A stretch of DNA of 64,000 nucleotides from Halorussus salilacus (GTDB taxonomy: Archaea; Halobacteriota; Halobacteria; Halobacteriales; Haladaptataceae), in assembly GCF_024138125.1 (NCBI RefSeq), contig NZ_CP099993.1, positions 1,178,001 to 1,242,000 on the forward strand. The letters run 5' to 3'. Made by a program: the position numbers and the translations under genes. Position 1 is the first letter of the stretch. Each line of letters begins with the position of its first letter. The notes under the pieces are model-generated. The model was not told where the DNA came from. It was given only the letters and a program-made list of their open reading frames with translations, and searched no databases. Below, piece by piece: positions 40,957 to 49,077 of this stretch.

Positions 40957-42444
40957 TTACCCTCGGTATTTCCGCCACGCGGTCGCGCCGAGGAGCGCCG
41001 CGACCGCCGCCGGAACGCCGAACCCGGGCGCGCCGCCCGACGAGCCCTCGTCGGTCGCGGTCCCCTCGTCGAGGGCGGCCTCCTCGGTCGTCGTGGTGGT
41101 CGCGGCGGTCGTCTCGGTCCCCGCGGCGGTCGTTTCGGTCTCGGTCCCGTTCCCCGCATCACTCGTCAGCGACGGCGGGTCCTTCTGGGGCTCGCCGTGG
41201 ACCTCGTTATCGAAGGTGTAGAGCGCGCCGTCGATTCCCTCCAGTCGCCCCGTGCTGCTGGCGACGAAGAAGCGGTCGGTCGCGAGCTTCGCGGTCCAGA
41301 AGGCGGCCTCGTCGGGCATGCGCCACCAGATGAGCTCCTCGGGGTTCGCGGGGTCGGAGATGTCGTGGACCTTCACCCCGCCCTGATACCACGAGGAGAA
41401 CAGCCGGTCGCCGACGATGTCGAAGTTGTGCGAGGTGGTCCACGTTCCGCCCTGCGTGGTGTCCGGCGACGGCGGCGGGTCGATTGTCGAGAGCCGCTCG
41501 GGGGCTTGCGCGTCCGAGACGTCCCAGAGTTCGATGCCCCCGGGACCGCCCTCGATGTCGTCGCCCTCCCCGACCGCCCACGACTCCTTGTTGATTCCGA
41601 GCAGGCCCCCGTCCTCGCTGGGCATGGAGTAGTGGTCGTTGCCCGGCGGCTTGATGACGTGTTCGCGCGCGTCCTCTTCGGAGATGTCGGCGAGTTCCTC
41701 GCGGGGGCGACCGCCGACCTGCGCGACGGACTCGGGGGCCGCGGGGTCGCTCACGTCGAGTATCCACGTCCCGGCGTCCCACTGGGCGAGGTAGGCCCGG
41801 TCGTCGCCGACCCACACGTCGTGGACCTGACGCAACGACGGAGGGACCTCCGCCCACGCCTCGTCGTGGTCGAGCGGCGACCATCGGCCGAGTTCGGTCG
41901 GGTCGTCGTCGCTCACGTCGACCGTCACGACGGGGTTGTCCTCGCTGTCGTTGCCGGTCAGGTAGGCCACCCCGTCACGGAGGAAGCAGTTGTGGATGGG
42001 GTAGTCGGTCTCGAAGAAGGCGACCTGCTCGGGCCCCGTCGGGTCGCTCACGTCGTAGACCACCAGCCCCTGCAACACGTCGCCGATGATGGGGTCTGCG
42101 GGTCCGGCGACCACGAGCCGGTCGCCCTCGACCTTCAGGTCCTGAATCCCGCGGAGCGGGCCGTTCTCGCGGTCGTCGAGCAGGTCCCGGCGCTCCGCGA
42201 CGATCTGGGGGTCCCTCGGAATCGCCACGTCGACCACGACGAAGCCGTCCATCGCGGCGACGTAGGCGAACTCGCCGTCGGGTCCGGGGACCGCCTCCGC
42301 CGCCTTCTCTATCGGAATCCTGCCGAGCGGCCGGTACGGGCCGGGGTGGGCGCTCGCGGTCTCGACCGACGAGAGACCCGCGGCTCCGGCCGACGAGAGG
42401 CCGACGATTCCGGCGAGTCCCCCGAGAAGTTCGCGCCGTCGCAT
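40957..42444 (-). CDS. Exported LVIVD-repeat protein with PGF-CTERM-like anchor
   Basis: A 495-residue protein for the cell surface. The N-terminus has a secretion signal (RRRELLGGLAGIVGLSSAGA), probably Tat, ending near residue 30. The body is a propeller of LVIVD repeats: FAYVAAMDGFVVVDVAIPRD, LVVAGPADP, VVYDVSDPTGPEQVAFFETD, AYLAQWDAGTWILDVSDPAA, KVHDISDPANPEELIWWRMP. After a Thr/Glu-rich stalk, likely O-glycosylated, comes GGAPGFGVPAAVAALLGATA and a basic end, the pattern of the PGF-CTERM signal cut and lipid-linked by archaeosortase. Ligand unknown. Confidence 0.9.
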   Translation of the reverse strand: MRRRELLGGLAGIVGLSSAGAAGLSSVETASAHPGPYRPLGRIPIEKAAEAVPGPDGEFAYVAAMDGFVVVDVAIPRDPQIVAERRDLLDDRENGPLRGIQDLKVEGDRLVVAGPADPIIGDVLQGLVVYDVSDPTGPEQVAFFETDYPIHNCFLRDGVAYLTGNDSEDNPVVTVDVSDDDPTELGRWSPLDHDEAWAEVPPSLRQVHDVWVGDDRAYLAQWDAGTWILDVSDPAAPESVAQVGGRPREELADISEEDAREHVIKPPGNDHYSMPSEDGGLLGINKESWAVGEGDDIEGGPGGIELWDVSDAQAPERLSTIDPPPSPDTTQGGTWTTSHNFDIVGDRLFSSWYQGGVKVHDISDPANPEELIWWRMPDEAAFWTAKLATDRFFVASSTGRLEGIDGALYTFDNEVHGEPQKDPPSLTSDAGNGTETETTAAGTETTAATTTTTEEAALDEGTATDEGSSGGAPGFGVPAAVAALLGATAWRKYRG

Positions 42445-42509
42445 GGACAGGAGAACGGACTACGGGAAGATAAAAGCGCGGGAACGACCCGTGCGGGCCG
42501 GTGAGCGAC

Positions 42510-43484
42510 TCAGGCCACCCGCGTCGAGTCGCCGGTCCCGCCGGTCAGGGCGCTCGCGATTGCGCCCTTCAGCACCACGTCGTCGCCGAGCGTGGTCAAC
42601 TGCACGTCGGGGACGTTGTTGAACACCAGGTCGTCGAGGCGGTCGCGAATCGGGTCCACGACGAGTGCCTCGTTGTTCAGCGCGACCGCACCGCCGACGT
42701 AGACGACCAGCGGGGCGTACGCCTGCACGACGTTGGTCACGCCGAGCGCGTTCCAGTGGGCGACCTGATCGACGACGTGGGCGGCGAACTCGTCGTCGCC
42801 CGCGCGGTCGAACACGTCGACCGCGGAGAAGTCGGGGTCATCCAGGGGGAGCGCGGTGTCGAGGCCGGGGTCGTCCTCGGCGAGGAGTTTCGCGTACTCG
42901 GGGATGTTGTTGCCCGAGCAGTACGCCTCCCAGTGGCCCTCGTGGCCGCACCCGCACGTCCGTCTGCCCTGCGGGTCGACCACCATGTGGCCGACCTCGC
43001 CCGCGTTGCCGTCCCACCCCGCGAGCACCTCGCCGTCGACGCACACCCCCGCGCCGATGCCCGACGAGATGGTGAGATACACCATGTCGTCGGGGTTTCG
43101 GTCGCTGTGGAAGCGCTCGCCGATGACGCCCGCGACGGTGTCGTTGTGGAGGTACACCCGGTCGGAGCCGACGAGTTCGCCGACGGGACCCGTCAGCGGG
43201 ATGCGCTCGACGGTGTCCGGGAGGTTCGCCGGGTTGTCGACGGTCCCCTCCGCGAGGTCGAGCGGCCCGATGCTACCGATACCGACGGCGCGGACCTCGG
43301 TGGGGTCGATTCCCGCCGCGGCGGCGGCCTCGCGGAGGCACGTCAGCACCGCCTCGGTCACGGCGATGCCGGTCGGCCCGCGCGGCGTGTCGGCGCGGTG
43401 GACGCTCACGACCTGCCCCTCCTCGTCGGCGACCGCGGCTCTGACGTTCGTCGCACCGAGGTCAACGCCCGCGTAGTACGCCAT
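42510..43484 (-). CDS. ROK-family sugar kinase
   Basis: A 324-residue cytoplasmic sugar kinase. The phosphate motif is at the N-terminus (YAGVDLGATNVRAAVADEEG), the catalytic Asp lies in YLHNDTVAGVIGE, the second phosphate motif is YLTISSGIGAGVCVDGEVL, and the ROK zinc motif is CGCGHEGHWEAYCSG (near residue 180), with the sugar-binding Glu-x-Gly-His in EVGHMVVD. Probably phosphorylates glucose or an N-acetylhexosamine with ATP. There is no helix-turn-helix, so it is an enzyme and not a ROK repressor. Confidence 0.94.
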   Translation of the reverse strand: MAYYAGVDLGATNVRAAVADEEGQVVSVHRADTPRGPTGIAVTEAVLTCLREAAAAAGIDPTEVRAVGIGSIGPLDLAEGTVDNPANLPDTVERIPLTGPVGELVGSDRVYLHNDTVAGVIGERFHSDRNPDDMVYLTISSGIGAGVCVDGEVLAGWDGNAGEVGHMVVDPQGRRTCGCGHEGHWEAYCSGNNIPEYAKLLAEDDPGLDTALPLDDPDFSAVDVFDRAGDDEFAAHVVDQVAHWNALGVTNVVQAYAPLVVYVGGAVALNNEALVVDPIRDRLDDLVFNNVPDVQLTTLGDDVVLKGAIASALTGGTGDSTRVA

Positions 43485-43567
43485 TCACGCCGGGACAGAC
43501 GTGACGGCCGCACTTAACTACAAGCATTTACTCGCCGACGAGTATGGTAGAACGTGGCAATCGACTG

Positions 43568-43619
43568 CCCGCCCGCCGCCGTGCCCGCCGCGCTCGCGGC
43601 GGGCACGGCGGCGGGCGGG
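43568..43619. repeat. 25-bp perfect inverted repeat
   Basis: Arms 43568-43592 and 43595-43619 are exact complements around CT (core GCCGCCGTGCCCGCCGCG). It lies 84 bp upstream of the ROK gene and 90 bp past the Usp gene end, both minus, so it may end Usp transcription. Confidence 0.75.
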
Positions 43620-43690
43620 CGTTCGGAGACCTCGGCGGGTGGGCGTTCGGAGACCTCGGCGGGCGGGCGTTCGGAGGCCCCGGCGGGCGC
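43616..43690 (+). repeat. Three tandem 24-bp repeats next to the inverted repeat
   Basis: Three copies of GGGCGTTCGGAGACCTCGGC-type units of 24 bp (the third with GGCCCC in place of ACCTC). They follow the 25-bp inverted repeat directly and precede the Usp stop codon. Confidence 0.75.
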
Positions 43691-43708
43691 GTGCCCGCGG
43701 TCGCCGAC

Positions 43709-44158
43709 TCAGTCCGACCGGACGAACGTGACAGGGCAGGGGGCCGACAGCATCACTTCCTGGGCGGTCGAGCCGAACACCGCCTTGCCGGTGGGCGAGC
43801 GCTTTCGCCCGCCGACGAACACCTGATCGGCCTGGACCTCGCGCGCGAGTCCCACGATGCTCTCGCCGTGCGGCCCGACCGTACCGCGCACCCGATAGGT
43901 GACTCCCGCGTCGGTGAGGTAGTCGGTGAGTTCGCGGACGGTGGCGTGGCGTGCGGCCACCTCGTCGGCGCTGATCTCGCCCGCCGGGTCGTAGTCGAGG
44001 CTGGCGACCACGTCGTCGAACTCCTCGTCGGTGAACACATGTGCGAGTACCACCGTCGCGTCGGTCGGTTTGGCCACGTCGACGACGGCCTGAGCGAGGT
44101 TCTCGGTGCGGTCGGCGTCGCCCGGCCCGACCGCGAGCAGGATGGTGTCGATAGCCAT
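43709..44158 (-). CDS. Universal stress protein (UspA family)
   Basis: A 149-residue cytoplasmic protein with the Usp alpha/beta fold: MAIDTILLAVGPGDADRTEN, VVLAHVFTDEEF, GVTYRVRGTVGPHGESIVGL and the ATP-binding C-terminus VFVGGRKRSPTGKAVFGSTA, then VMLSAPCPVTFVR. The G-2x-G-9x-G(S/T) loop is nearly complete, so ATP binding is likely. ATTAATTATCG at 44180-44190 provides the promoter; ATG 44158 fits the family. It is divergent from the SDR gene. Confidence 0.93.
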   Translation of the reverse strand: MAIDTILLAVGPGDADRTENLAQAVVDVAKPTDATVVLAHVFTDEEFDDVVASLDYDPAGEISADEVAARHATVRELTDYLTDAGVTYRVRGTVGPHGESIVGLAREVQADQVFVGGRKRSPTGKAVFGSTAQEVMLSAPCPVTFVRSD

Positions 44159-44279
44159 ACCCGAACGTCCACGCCCGCGATAATTAATGGTGTGGGAGGT
44201 GGTAAGCCTTCGAGCGCGAGTCGGGCCCCGGCCGAGCGCGACCTCAACGCACATGTGGGCGGCGCGCGAACCGTCGGTC

Positions 44280-45020
44280 ATGATACGACCCGACCTCGAC
44301 GAACGGACCGCTCTGGTGACCGGTAGCGCGACGGGCGTCGGCCGAGAGCTACTGTTCGCGCTGGCCGAGCGGGGCGCGTCGGTCGCGGTCCACTACCGGA
44401 CCAGCCGCGAGGCCGCCGAGGAGGTCGCCGAGGCGGCCCGCGACCGCGGCGCGCCCGAGGCGACCGCGGTGCAGGGCGACGTCGCCGACCCCGACGACGT
44501 GGACGCGATGTTCGACGCGGTCGAACGGGAACTGGGCGGCGTGGACGTGCTGGTCAACAACGTCGGCCCCTTCGCGCCCAGCCACTGGGAGGACATCTCC
44601 TTCGAGCAGTGGAACACCGTCCTGCAGGCGAACGTCAACGGCACCTACCTCTGCTGCAAGCGCGCGCTCCCCGGAATGCGCGACCGCGAGTGGGGCCGCA
44701 TCGTGAACGTCGGCTACGCGAGCGCCGAGAAGGGACTGGTGAGCCCCAAGAACGCCCCCTACTTCATCGCCAAGCAGGGCGTGCTGATGTTCACCCGGAT
44801 GCTCGCCAACGACACCCAGCACGACGGCATCACGGTCAACGCGGTCTCGCCCTACGTGGTCGAGAACTCCGACGAATTTCCCGACGACCTCCCGCGCGGG
44901 CGGCCCGCCGGGTTCGACGACGTGGCGCAGGCAGTCCTGTTCTTCCTCGACGAGTCCAGCGGCTACATCAGCGGCGAGAACGTCGAGGTCGACGGCGGGT
45001 GGCTCCCCGAAAAGGTGTGA
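44280..45020 (+). CDS. Short-chain dehydrogenase/reductase (FabG-like)
   Basis: A 246-residue classical SDR. Cofactor motif VTGSATGVGRELLFAL (residues ~13-28), NNVG at residue ~88, and the catalytic tetrad with Ser/Tyr/Lys in VGYASAEKG and APYFIAKQGVLMFTRML (Tyr and Lys five apart). The end DESSGYISGENVEVDGGW is typical of FabG-like enzymes. Probably NADPH-dependent reduction of a beta-keto or similar compound; the substrate is unknown. The Ser of the usual catalytic SS is replaced in VGYAS, which is somewhat unusual. It is convergent with the CBS gene. Confidence 0.9.
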   Translation: MIRPDLDERTALVTGSATGVGRELLFALAERGASVAVHYRTSREAAEEVAEAARDRGAPEATAVQGDVADPDDVDAMFDAVERELGGVDVLVNNVGPFAPSHWEDISFEQWNTVLQANVNGTYLCCKRALPGMRDREWGRIVNVGYASAEKGLVSPKNAPYFIAKQGVLMFTRMLANDTQHDGITVNAVSPYVVENSDEFPDDLPRGRPAGFDDVAQAVLFFLDESSGYISGENVEVDGGWLPEKV

Positions 45021-45028
45021 CGGAGGGT

Positions 45029-45481
45029 TCAGTATTCGTCCAGATTCCACCGCTCCTGTTCGGGCGACCAGCCCTGCCGACCCTGCTCCAGTCGGTGGGC
45101 CTCCTCGATGAGTGCCTCCTGTTCGTGCACCACGTCGGTCATCGTCAGCATCCCGACGATCTCCATCGACTCCACGACTGGGAGTTTCTTCACGTCCTTC
45201 TCGTGCATCGTCTGGACCGCCTTGCGTATCGTCGCGTCAGGTGTAGTGGTCACGAGCGAGTCGCTTGCCGCCTTCGAGGCCGGAACCTCGGTGAACGGTC
45301 GCTCGGATAGGTAGCCCGCCTTCAGCGCGTCGGTCTCGGTCACTATTCCGACGGGGGTCCCGTCTCGCTTGAGGACGACACTCCCGACGCGCTCGCGGAG
45401 CATCCGGCCGACCGCCTGCTGGAGCGGGGCGTCGGCCTCGACGGTCACCACGTCGGCCGTCATCGCGTCTCGAACGAGCAT
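45029..45481 (-). CDS. Twin CBS-domain protein
   Basis: A 150-residue cytoplasmic protein made of two CBS motifs: LVRDAMTADVVTVEADAPLQ, GSVVLKRDGTPVGIVTETDA and LVTTTPDATIRKAVQTMHEK, KKLPVVESMEIVGMLTMTDV. A CBS pair binds an adenine nucleotide at its cleft and acts as an energy or ionic-strength sensor. The helical C-terminus (EQEALIEEAHRLEQG) ends in WNLDEY. No effector domain is fused. The IS200/IS605 element lies ~55 nt upstream of its start, so its promoter may have been changed. Confidence 0.93.
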   Translation of the reverse strand: MLVRDAMTADVVTVEADAPLQQAVGRMLRERVGSVVLKRDGTPVGIVTETDALKAGYLSERPFTEVPASKAASDSLVTTTPDATIRKAVQTMHEKDVKKLPVVESMEIVGMLTMTDVVHEQEALIEEAHRLEQGRQGWSPEQERWNLDEY

Positions 45482-45671
45482 GGTCGAGACGTGGTGCGAA
45501 GGGTACGTCTTTGTTTGGGTGCGCTCGCGGTTACAGCGGTAGCGAGGCGAAAGCCCACCCCTTCAGGGGTGGGATGAAGCCGACAACTGGGAACCAATCC
45601 ATGTTCATAGCCACGGTTGGGGTTGGATGTTTACGTAACATCTTTAGGTGAATGACTTCTATATACCGACG

Positions 45672-46061
45672 ATGCCCCGTGGGTTCGACAGGGAACGTAC
45701 CAATGTCCACAAACTCCAGTACCACTTCATCTGGTGTCCGAAGTACCGCAAATCGGTGCTTGAGGGCGAGGTACGTGACCGTCTCAAAGAACTCATCGAG
45801 GACAAAGCCGACGAACTCGGGTTAGAGATACTGGAGTTGGCGATTCGTCCCGACCACGTTCACTTGTTCATCACGGGCGACCCGACACTCGCCCCGAACA
45901 AGATAATGCAACAGGTCAAGGGCTACTCCTCGCGCCACCTCCGCGACGAGTTCGACTTCGGCTTGCCGTCGCTGTGGACGCGCTCGTACTTTGTCTCAAG
46001 TGCGGGCGACGTATCCAGCGAAGTCATCGAGGAGTACATCGACGCCCAAGCAGGTGAGTAG
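45672..46061 (+). CDS. tnpA: IS200-type Y1 transposase TnpA
   Basis: A 129-residue HUH endonuclease that cuts and joins single-stranded element ends as a dimer. KLQYHFIWCPKYRKSVLEGE is the family start, AIRPDHVHLFITGDPTLAPN carries the HUH pair (HVH), and SSEVIEEYIDAQ the catalytic Tyr in the C-terminal helix. Length is typical. ATG 45672 was preferred to 45648 since the family starts near MPRGFDRERTN; TTCTATATACCG just upstream is A/T-rich. tnpB follows after 2 nt. Confidence 0.95.
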   Translation: MPRGFDRERTNVHKLQYHFIWCPKYRKSVLEGEVRDRLKELIEDKADELGLEILELAIRPDHVHLFITGDPTLAPNKIMQQVKGYSSRHLRDEFDFGLPSLWTRSYFVSSAGDVSSEVIEEYIDAQAGE

Positions 46062-46063
46062 TC

Positions 46064-47218
46064 ATGCAACGGAACGTCTCAACCACGGTGCGGGTCAAAC
46101 TCCACTCGCTGACCAACAGGAAAGCCGATCTGCTCGCCCGTGAGTACGAGGCGTTTCAGACCGAGGTACACGGCGGAGACGCCAACCTCTACTCCGCAAC
46201 CGACCAGCAGGCGTCGAAAGTCCAACGACAGAAAGACCCGAACCCAAACACCGAACAACCCGTCGTCCTCCGCAACGACGTGTTCGACGTGGCTCACGAC
46301 GAGGGCACCGTCCTTTCGTCGTGGTGGGTGAAAGTCCCCGTCTACGACTCCGAACAGGGGCGGGGCAACTCCATCTGGTGTCCCGCTCACGTCCCGCACA
46401 AGGACGAACAACTCGTCCGTGAGGGCGACGTTCGGGACAGCGAACTGGTGCGCCGTGACGGTGACTGGTACGTCCATCTCGTCGTAAAGCGGTCTGTGAC
46501 CGTTCAAGACGAGTATGACGACGTGCTGGCTATCGACATGGGTGCACGGTGGGTCGCTACTTGCGCGTTCCTCTCTGACCGCAAGACCACCTTCTACGGC
46601 GAGGAAGTGCGTCGTATCCGCGAACACTACAAGCAGTTGCGAAAGTCCATCGGGAAAGCGAAACCCCGACAGGGACAGCAGGTGGTAGAGCGTATCGGTG
46701 ACGCGGAAGCGCGGAAGGTGGACGACCGCCTCCACAAGATTGCACGCCAAATCGTGGAGGACGCCGAAGAACGGAACGCGGTCATCGTCGTGGGCGACCT
46801 CGGCGGGATTCGCAAGGACAACGACAAAGGGCGGTACGTCAACGACAAGACCCACAAGATGCCGTTCGCCCGCCTGCTCAACTACATTGAGTACAAGGCC
46901 CACGACGCAGGCATCGACGTACAGTTGGTCGAAGAATACGACACATCGAAGACCTGCAATCGGTGTGCCTGCGAGGGCGTGCGTGAAACGCAGGGCCGTT
47001 TTGAGTGTCCTGAGTGTGGGCTGGACGATAATGCGGACAAGAATGGTGCGCTGAATATCGGCAAACGAGCCTTGGGCAAGTTCTCGAAACCGCTGTCCGA
47101 GGCGGGGGCTGTACTGGCACAGCCCGAAACGCAGGTCATCGTCCAACGTGACGACGAACCTGCGAACCTCTCCGTATTCGTGGGTTCAACCCCCAGTGGG
47201 GGAACCCCACGGCTTTAG
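46064..47218 (+). CDS. tnpB: TnpB-like RNA-guided nuclease of IS605
   Basis: A 384-residue TnpB. RuvC-I is VLAIDMGARWVATCAFLSD (Asp near 154), RuvC-II is AVIVVGDLGGIRKDN, and RuvC-III is CGLDDNADKNGALNIGKRAL with the last Asp. The zinc ribbon is CNRCACEG ... FECPECG. At RuvC-II the usual Glu before Asp-Leu is Gly; related haloarchaeal TnpBs often have this, so the acidic residue may come from elsewhere or the protein may be inactive. An omega-like RNA would come from its 3' end. It overlaps the right-end hairpins. Confidence 0.92.
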   Translation: MQRNVSTTVRVKLHSLTNRKADLLAREYEAFQTEVHGGDANLYSATDQQASKVQRQKDPNPNTEQPVVLRNDVFDVAHDEGTVLSSWWVKVPVYDSEQGRGNSIWCPAHVPHKDEQLVREGDVRDSELVRRDGDWYVHLVVKRSVTVQDEYDDVLAIDMGARWVATCAFLSDRKTTFYGEEVRRIREHYKQLRKSIGKAKPRQGQQVVERIGDAEARKVDDRLHKIARQIVEDAEERNAVIVVGDLGGIRKDNDKGRYVNDKTHKMPFARLLNYIEYKAHDAGIDVQLVEEYDTSKTCNRCACEGVRETQGRFECPECGLDDNADKNGALNIGKRALGKFSKPLSEAGAVLAQPETQVIVQRDDEPANLSVFVGSTPSGGTPRL

Positions 47219-47234
47219 CCGTGGGAGGATGTCA
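47170..47234 (+). ncRNA. Candidate omega RNA / right end of the IS
   Basis: The end of tnpB and the IS right end contain nested hairpins: GGTTC/GAACC with CCCCC/GGGGG (47183-47206) then CCCACGGC/GCCGTGGG (47206-47225). In characterised TnpB systems the guide RNA scaffold comes from this place and the guide follows the element end. Assigned by position and structure only. Confidence 0.5.
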
Positions 47235-47351
47235 GTGGCTTCCGAACGTCGCCTCACCTGCGTCGCGGAACGCTTCCTCTCCCCATCGCTCGTCTCGGGT
47301 CAACGTTTCGAGGTCGATTCGTGTGCGTTCTGAGTCGTCATCGGTGTTCAT
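47232..47351 (-). pseudogene. Short ORF apparently truncated by the IS right end
   Basis: A 39-residue frame starting MNTDDDSERTRIDLETLTRD and ending GEATFGSH. Its TGA stop (47232-47234) is formed by the last bases of the IS, so the original protein probably continued beyond. AAATATCTGG about 30 nt upstream can be a promoter. Joined across the IS, the frame reads on into the CBS upstream region without a clear family motif, so the missing part cannot be recovered. The RDERW block resembles short acidic haloarchaeal proteins. Confidence 0.45.
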
Positions 47352-47487
47352 GGTTCGGCCAATTAGGGTACAGTAAAGCCAGATATTTGAGTGTTCTTCG
47401 AGAGACCAGTATCTCTTAGAGACCGTTACTCTCAATTCACACCTTGCATTTTTAACTATTGGGTTCGAAATCCGAAATCGTCGCCAC

Positions 47488-47697
47488 ATGAATCGGACAC
47501 CAGTTGTTTCAAGCAATCTCGAAAGTGTCGGCTATGACGCGGACAGCCAAGTCTTGGAGATCGAGTTCGGTAACGGTGTGTACCAGTATTTTGGCGTTCC
47601 AGAGAGCGTATATCGGGGGCTAATGAATGCCGCGTCTCATGGAAAATACCACCATCGGAATATAAGAGACGTGTATCCGTACGAACGAATTCGGTAA
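47488..47697 (+). CDS. KTSC-domain protein
   Basis: A 69-residue protein that is one KTSC domain, named for a Lys-tRNA synthetase C-terminal fusion. Seen motifs are VVSSNLESVGYDADSQVLEI, FGNGVYQYFGVPESVYRGLM and AASHGKYHHRNIRDVYPYERI (partly cited). Often carried by phages and plasmids; its activity is unknown. The gene lies in a stretch with clearly lower GC than its neighbours and beside an IS, suggesting transfer. It is convergent with the 52-aa gene. Confidence 0.85.
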   Translation: MNRTPVVSSNLESVGYDADSQVLEIEFGNGVYQYFGVPESVYRGLMNAASHGKYHHRNIRDVYPYERIR

Positions 47698-47856
47698 CTA
47701 CTCCTCGGAGTCCGGTTCGATTCTAATCAAGCGCTCGTAAGGAACGTAGCCGACAACATCTCGGTCCTGTTTCAATATTACTCCTCGTTGTGATTCCGTA
47801 AAGGACCCGCATTCAACGTATCCGACACGATCCGAGCTTTCGTAGTATGCGCGCAT
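47698..47856 (-). CDS. 52-aa hypothetical protein in the low-GC islet
   Basis: Found by eye, as it is too short for common cut-offs. The protein starts MRAYYESSDRVGYVECGSFT and ends VVGYVPYERLIRIEPDSEE; many Tyr, Val and Gly residues suggest a small beta-sheet domain. AGTTTTTCAAC about 30 nt upstream of ATG 47856 fits a TATA box. Its VPYERLIRI end resembles the VYPYERIR end of the convergent KTSC protein, but that is a short match. Stops 2 nt beyond the KTSC stop. Probably real; function unknown. Confidence 0.55.
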   Translation of the reverse strand: MRAYYESSDRVGYVECGSFTESQRGVILKQDRDVVGYVPYERLIRIEPDSEE

Positions 47857-47952
47857 TGGTCGTACTGTCAGACCAACGAGTTGAAAAACTACTGGTGTTC
47901 GGGAACGACGTCCAGAGGCAGAGAACTTCGTGCGTCTATCACTGGCGTTTCG

Positions 47953-49044
47953 TTACGACCGCGACAGCAACTTCGCCAGATGCTCCTTCGAGAAGAACGA
48001 GGTCGGCTTGTCCATGTGGACCCCGATTTCGCCCGAGAACGCAGACAGCCCCGCGTGCTGGACGCGCTCGGGGAGCGAGTAGCACTTCCGAATCCAGTGG
48101 CCCAGCCGAATCTCGGTGCTCAGGTCGTCGCGCCACGCCGCCTCGTAGTCGGCGAGCGTCCCGGGGTCCTCGGGGTCGATCTCGCGGGCCGCGTGGTCGG
48201 CCGCGGTCATGCCGTAGAGGATTCCCCCGCCCGTGAACGGCTTGGTCTGGGCGGCGGCGTCGCCGACGAGGAACCCCCGCCGACTCGTCACCGAGTCGGC
48301 GGGGCCGACCGGAATCATGCCCGCGCAGAACTCCCCGGTGTCGACGTCGTAGTCGGCGGTGAACTCCTCGAACAGGGCGTTCGCTCCGGGGTCCGACCCC
48401 GGCGGGGCCGCGAGGCCGTACTCGACCCCCGAATCGCCCCGCGGGATGCGCCACGCGAAAAATCGGGGCGCGGTGAGGTGAACGTCGACGTAGTCGCCGG
48501 GGTCGTCCTCGTCGCTGAACCCCAGCACGCCCTGTAGCTTCTCGCCGGGTTCGGGCAGGCCGAGTTCGCGACGGACCCGCGAGACGGGTCCGTCGCATCC
48601 GGCGACCATCTTCGCCTCGAACGTCTCGGTGCCGTCGGGTCCGGTCGCGGTCACCGCGACCCGGTCGGGACGCTCCTCGACGGTCGAGACGCTGTGGCCC
48701 TCCCGGAGGTCGACGCCCGCCTCGCGGGCCGCCTCGGCGAGGTGGCGGTCGAGTCCCACGCGGTCGATGACGTTCGAGACGACCTCGCGCTTGTAGAAGG
48801 GGTAGTCGTCGCTCCCGGGGCCACCGACGTGGAAGCGCGCGCCGAACACCTCGTTCTGGAGGAGGTCCTCTCGCGCGCCCTCGCGGGTGAACTCCCAGAC
48901 GTCGGTGCTGACGTGGCCCGAGCACGCGAGGGGCTCGCCGACCGACCCGCGTTCGAGCGCCAGTACGTCGTATCCGCGTTCGGCCGCGCGCCGCGAGAAC
49001 CGCGACCCGGCGGGGCCTGCCCCGACGACGACGAAGTCGTACAT
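47953..49044 (-). CDS. Geranylgeranyl reductase family FAD protein
   Basis: A 363-residue flavoprotein of the GGR group, which saturates isoprenoid double bonds in archaeal lipids or side chains. FAD motif MYDFVVVGAGPAGSRFSRRA, conserved YKREVVSNVIDRVGLDRHL, MVAGCDGPVSRVRRELGLP, AWRIPRGDSGVEYGLAAPPG and FLVGDAAAQTKPFTGGGILY, YGM. It is close to archaetidyl/digeranylgeranyl-phospholipid reductases, but haloarchaea have several paralogues; chlorophyll-type GGRs differ. The substrate is thus open. Downstream of the DUF7344 gene with a 33-nt gap, so possibly co-transcribed. Confidence 0.9.
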   Translation of the reverse strand: MYDFVVVGAGPAGSRFSRRAAERGYDVLALERGSVGEPLACSGHVSTDVWEFTREGAREDLLQNEVFGARFHVGGPGSDDYPFYKREVVSNVIDRVGLDRHLAEAAREAGVDLREGHSVSTVEERPDRVAVTATGPDGTETFEAKMVAGCDGPVSRVRRELGLPEPGEKLQGVLGFSDEDDPGDYVDVHLTAPRFFAWRIPRGDSGVEYGLAAPPGSDPGANALFEEFTADYDVDTGEFCAGMIPVGPADSVTSRRGFLVGDAAAQTKPFTGGGILYGMTAADHAAREIDPEDPGTLADYEAAWRDDLSTEIRLGHWIRKCYSLPERVQHAGLSAFSGEIGVHMDKPTSFFSKEHLAKLLSRS

Positions 49045-49077
49045 CGGCCCGAGGTACGGGCCTGCCGACCAAGTATC

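Larger units (their letters stand above)
45535..47234 (+). mobile_element. IS200/IS605-family insertion sequence
   Basis: A complete element with tnpA and tnpB in the same direction. The left end has a CCCACCCC/GGGGTGGG hairpin (45554-45573), preceded by TTAC that may be the insertion tetranucleotide. The right end has a CCCACGGC/GCCGTGGG hairpin (47206-47225) and ends near GGATGTCA. There are no terminal inverted repeats or target duplication, as expected for transposition of single strands by a Y1 transposase. Exact ends are inferred. Confidence 0.85.
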
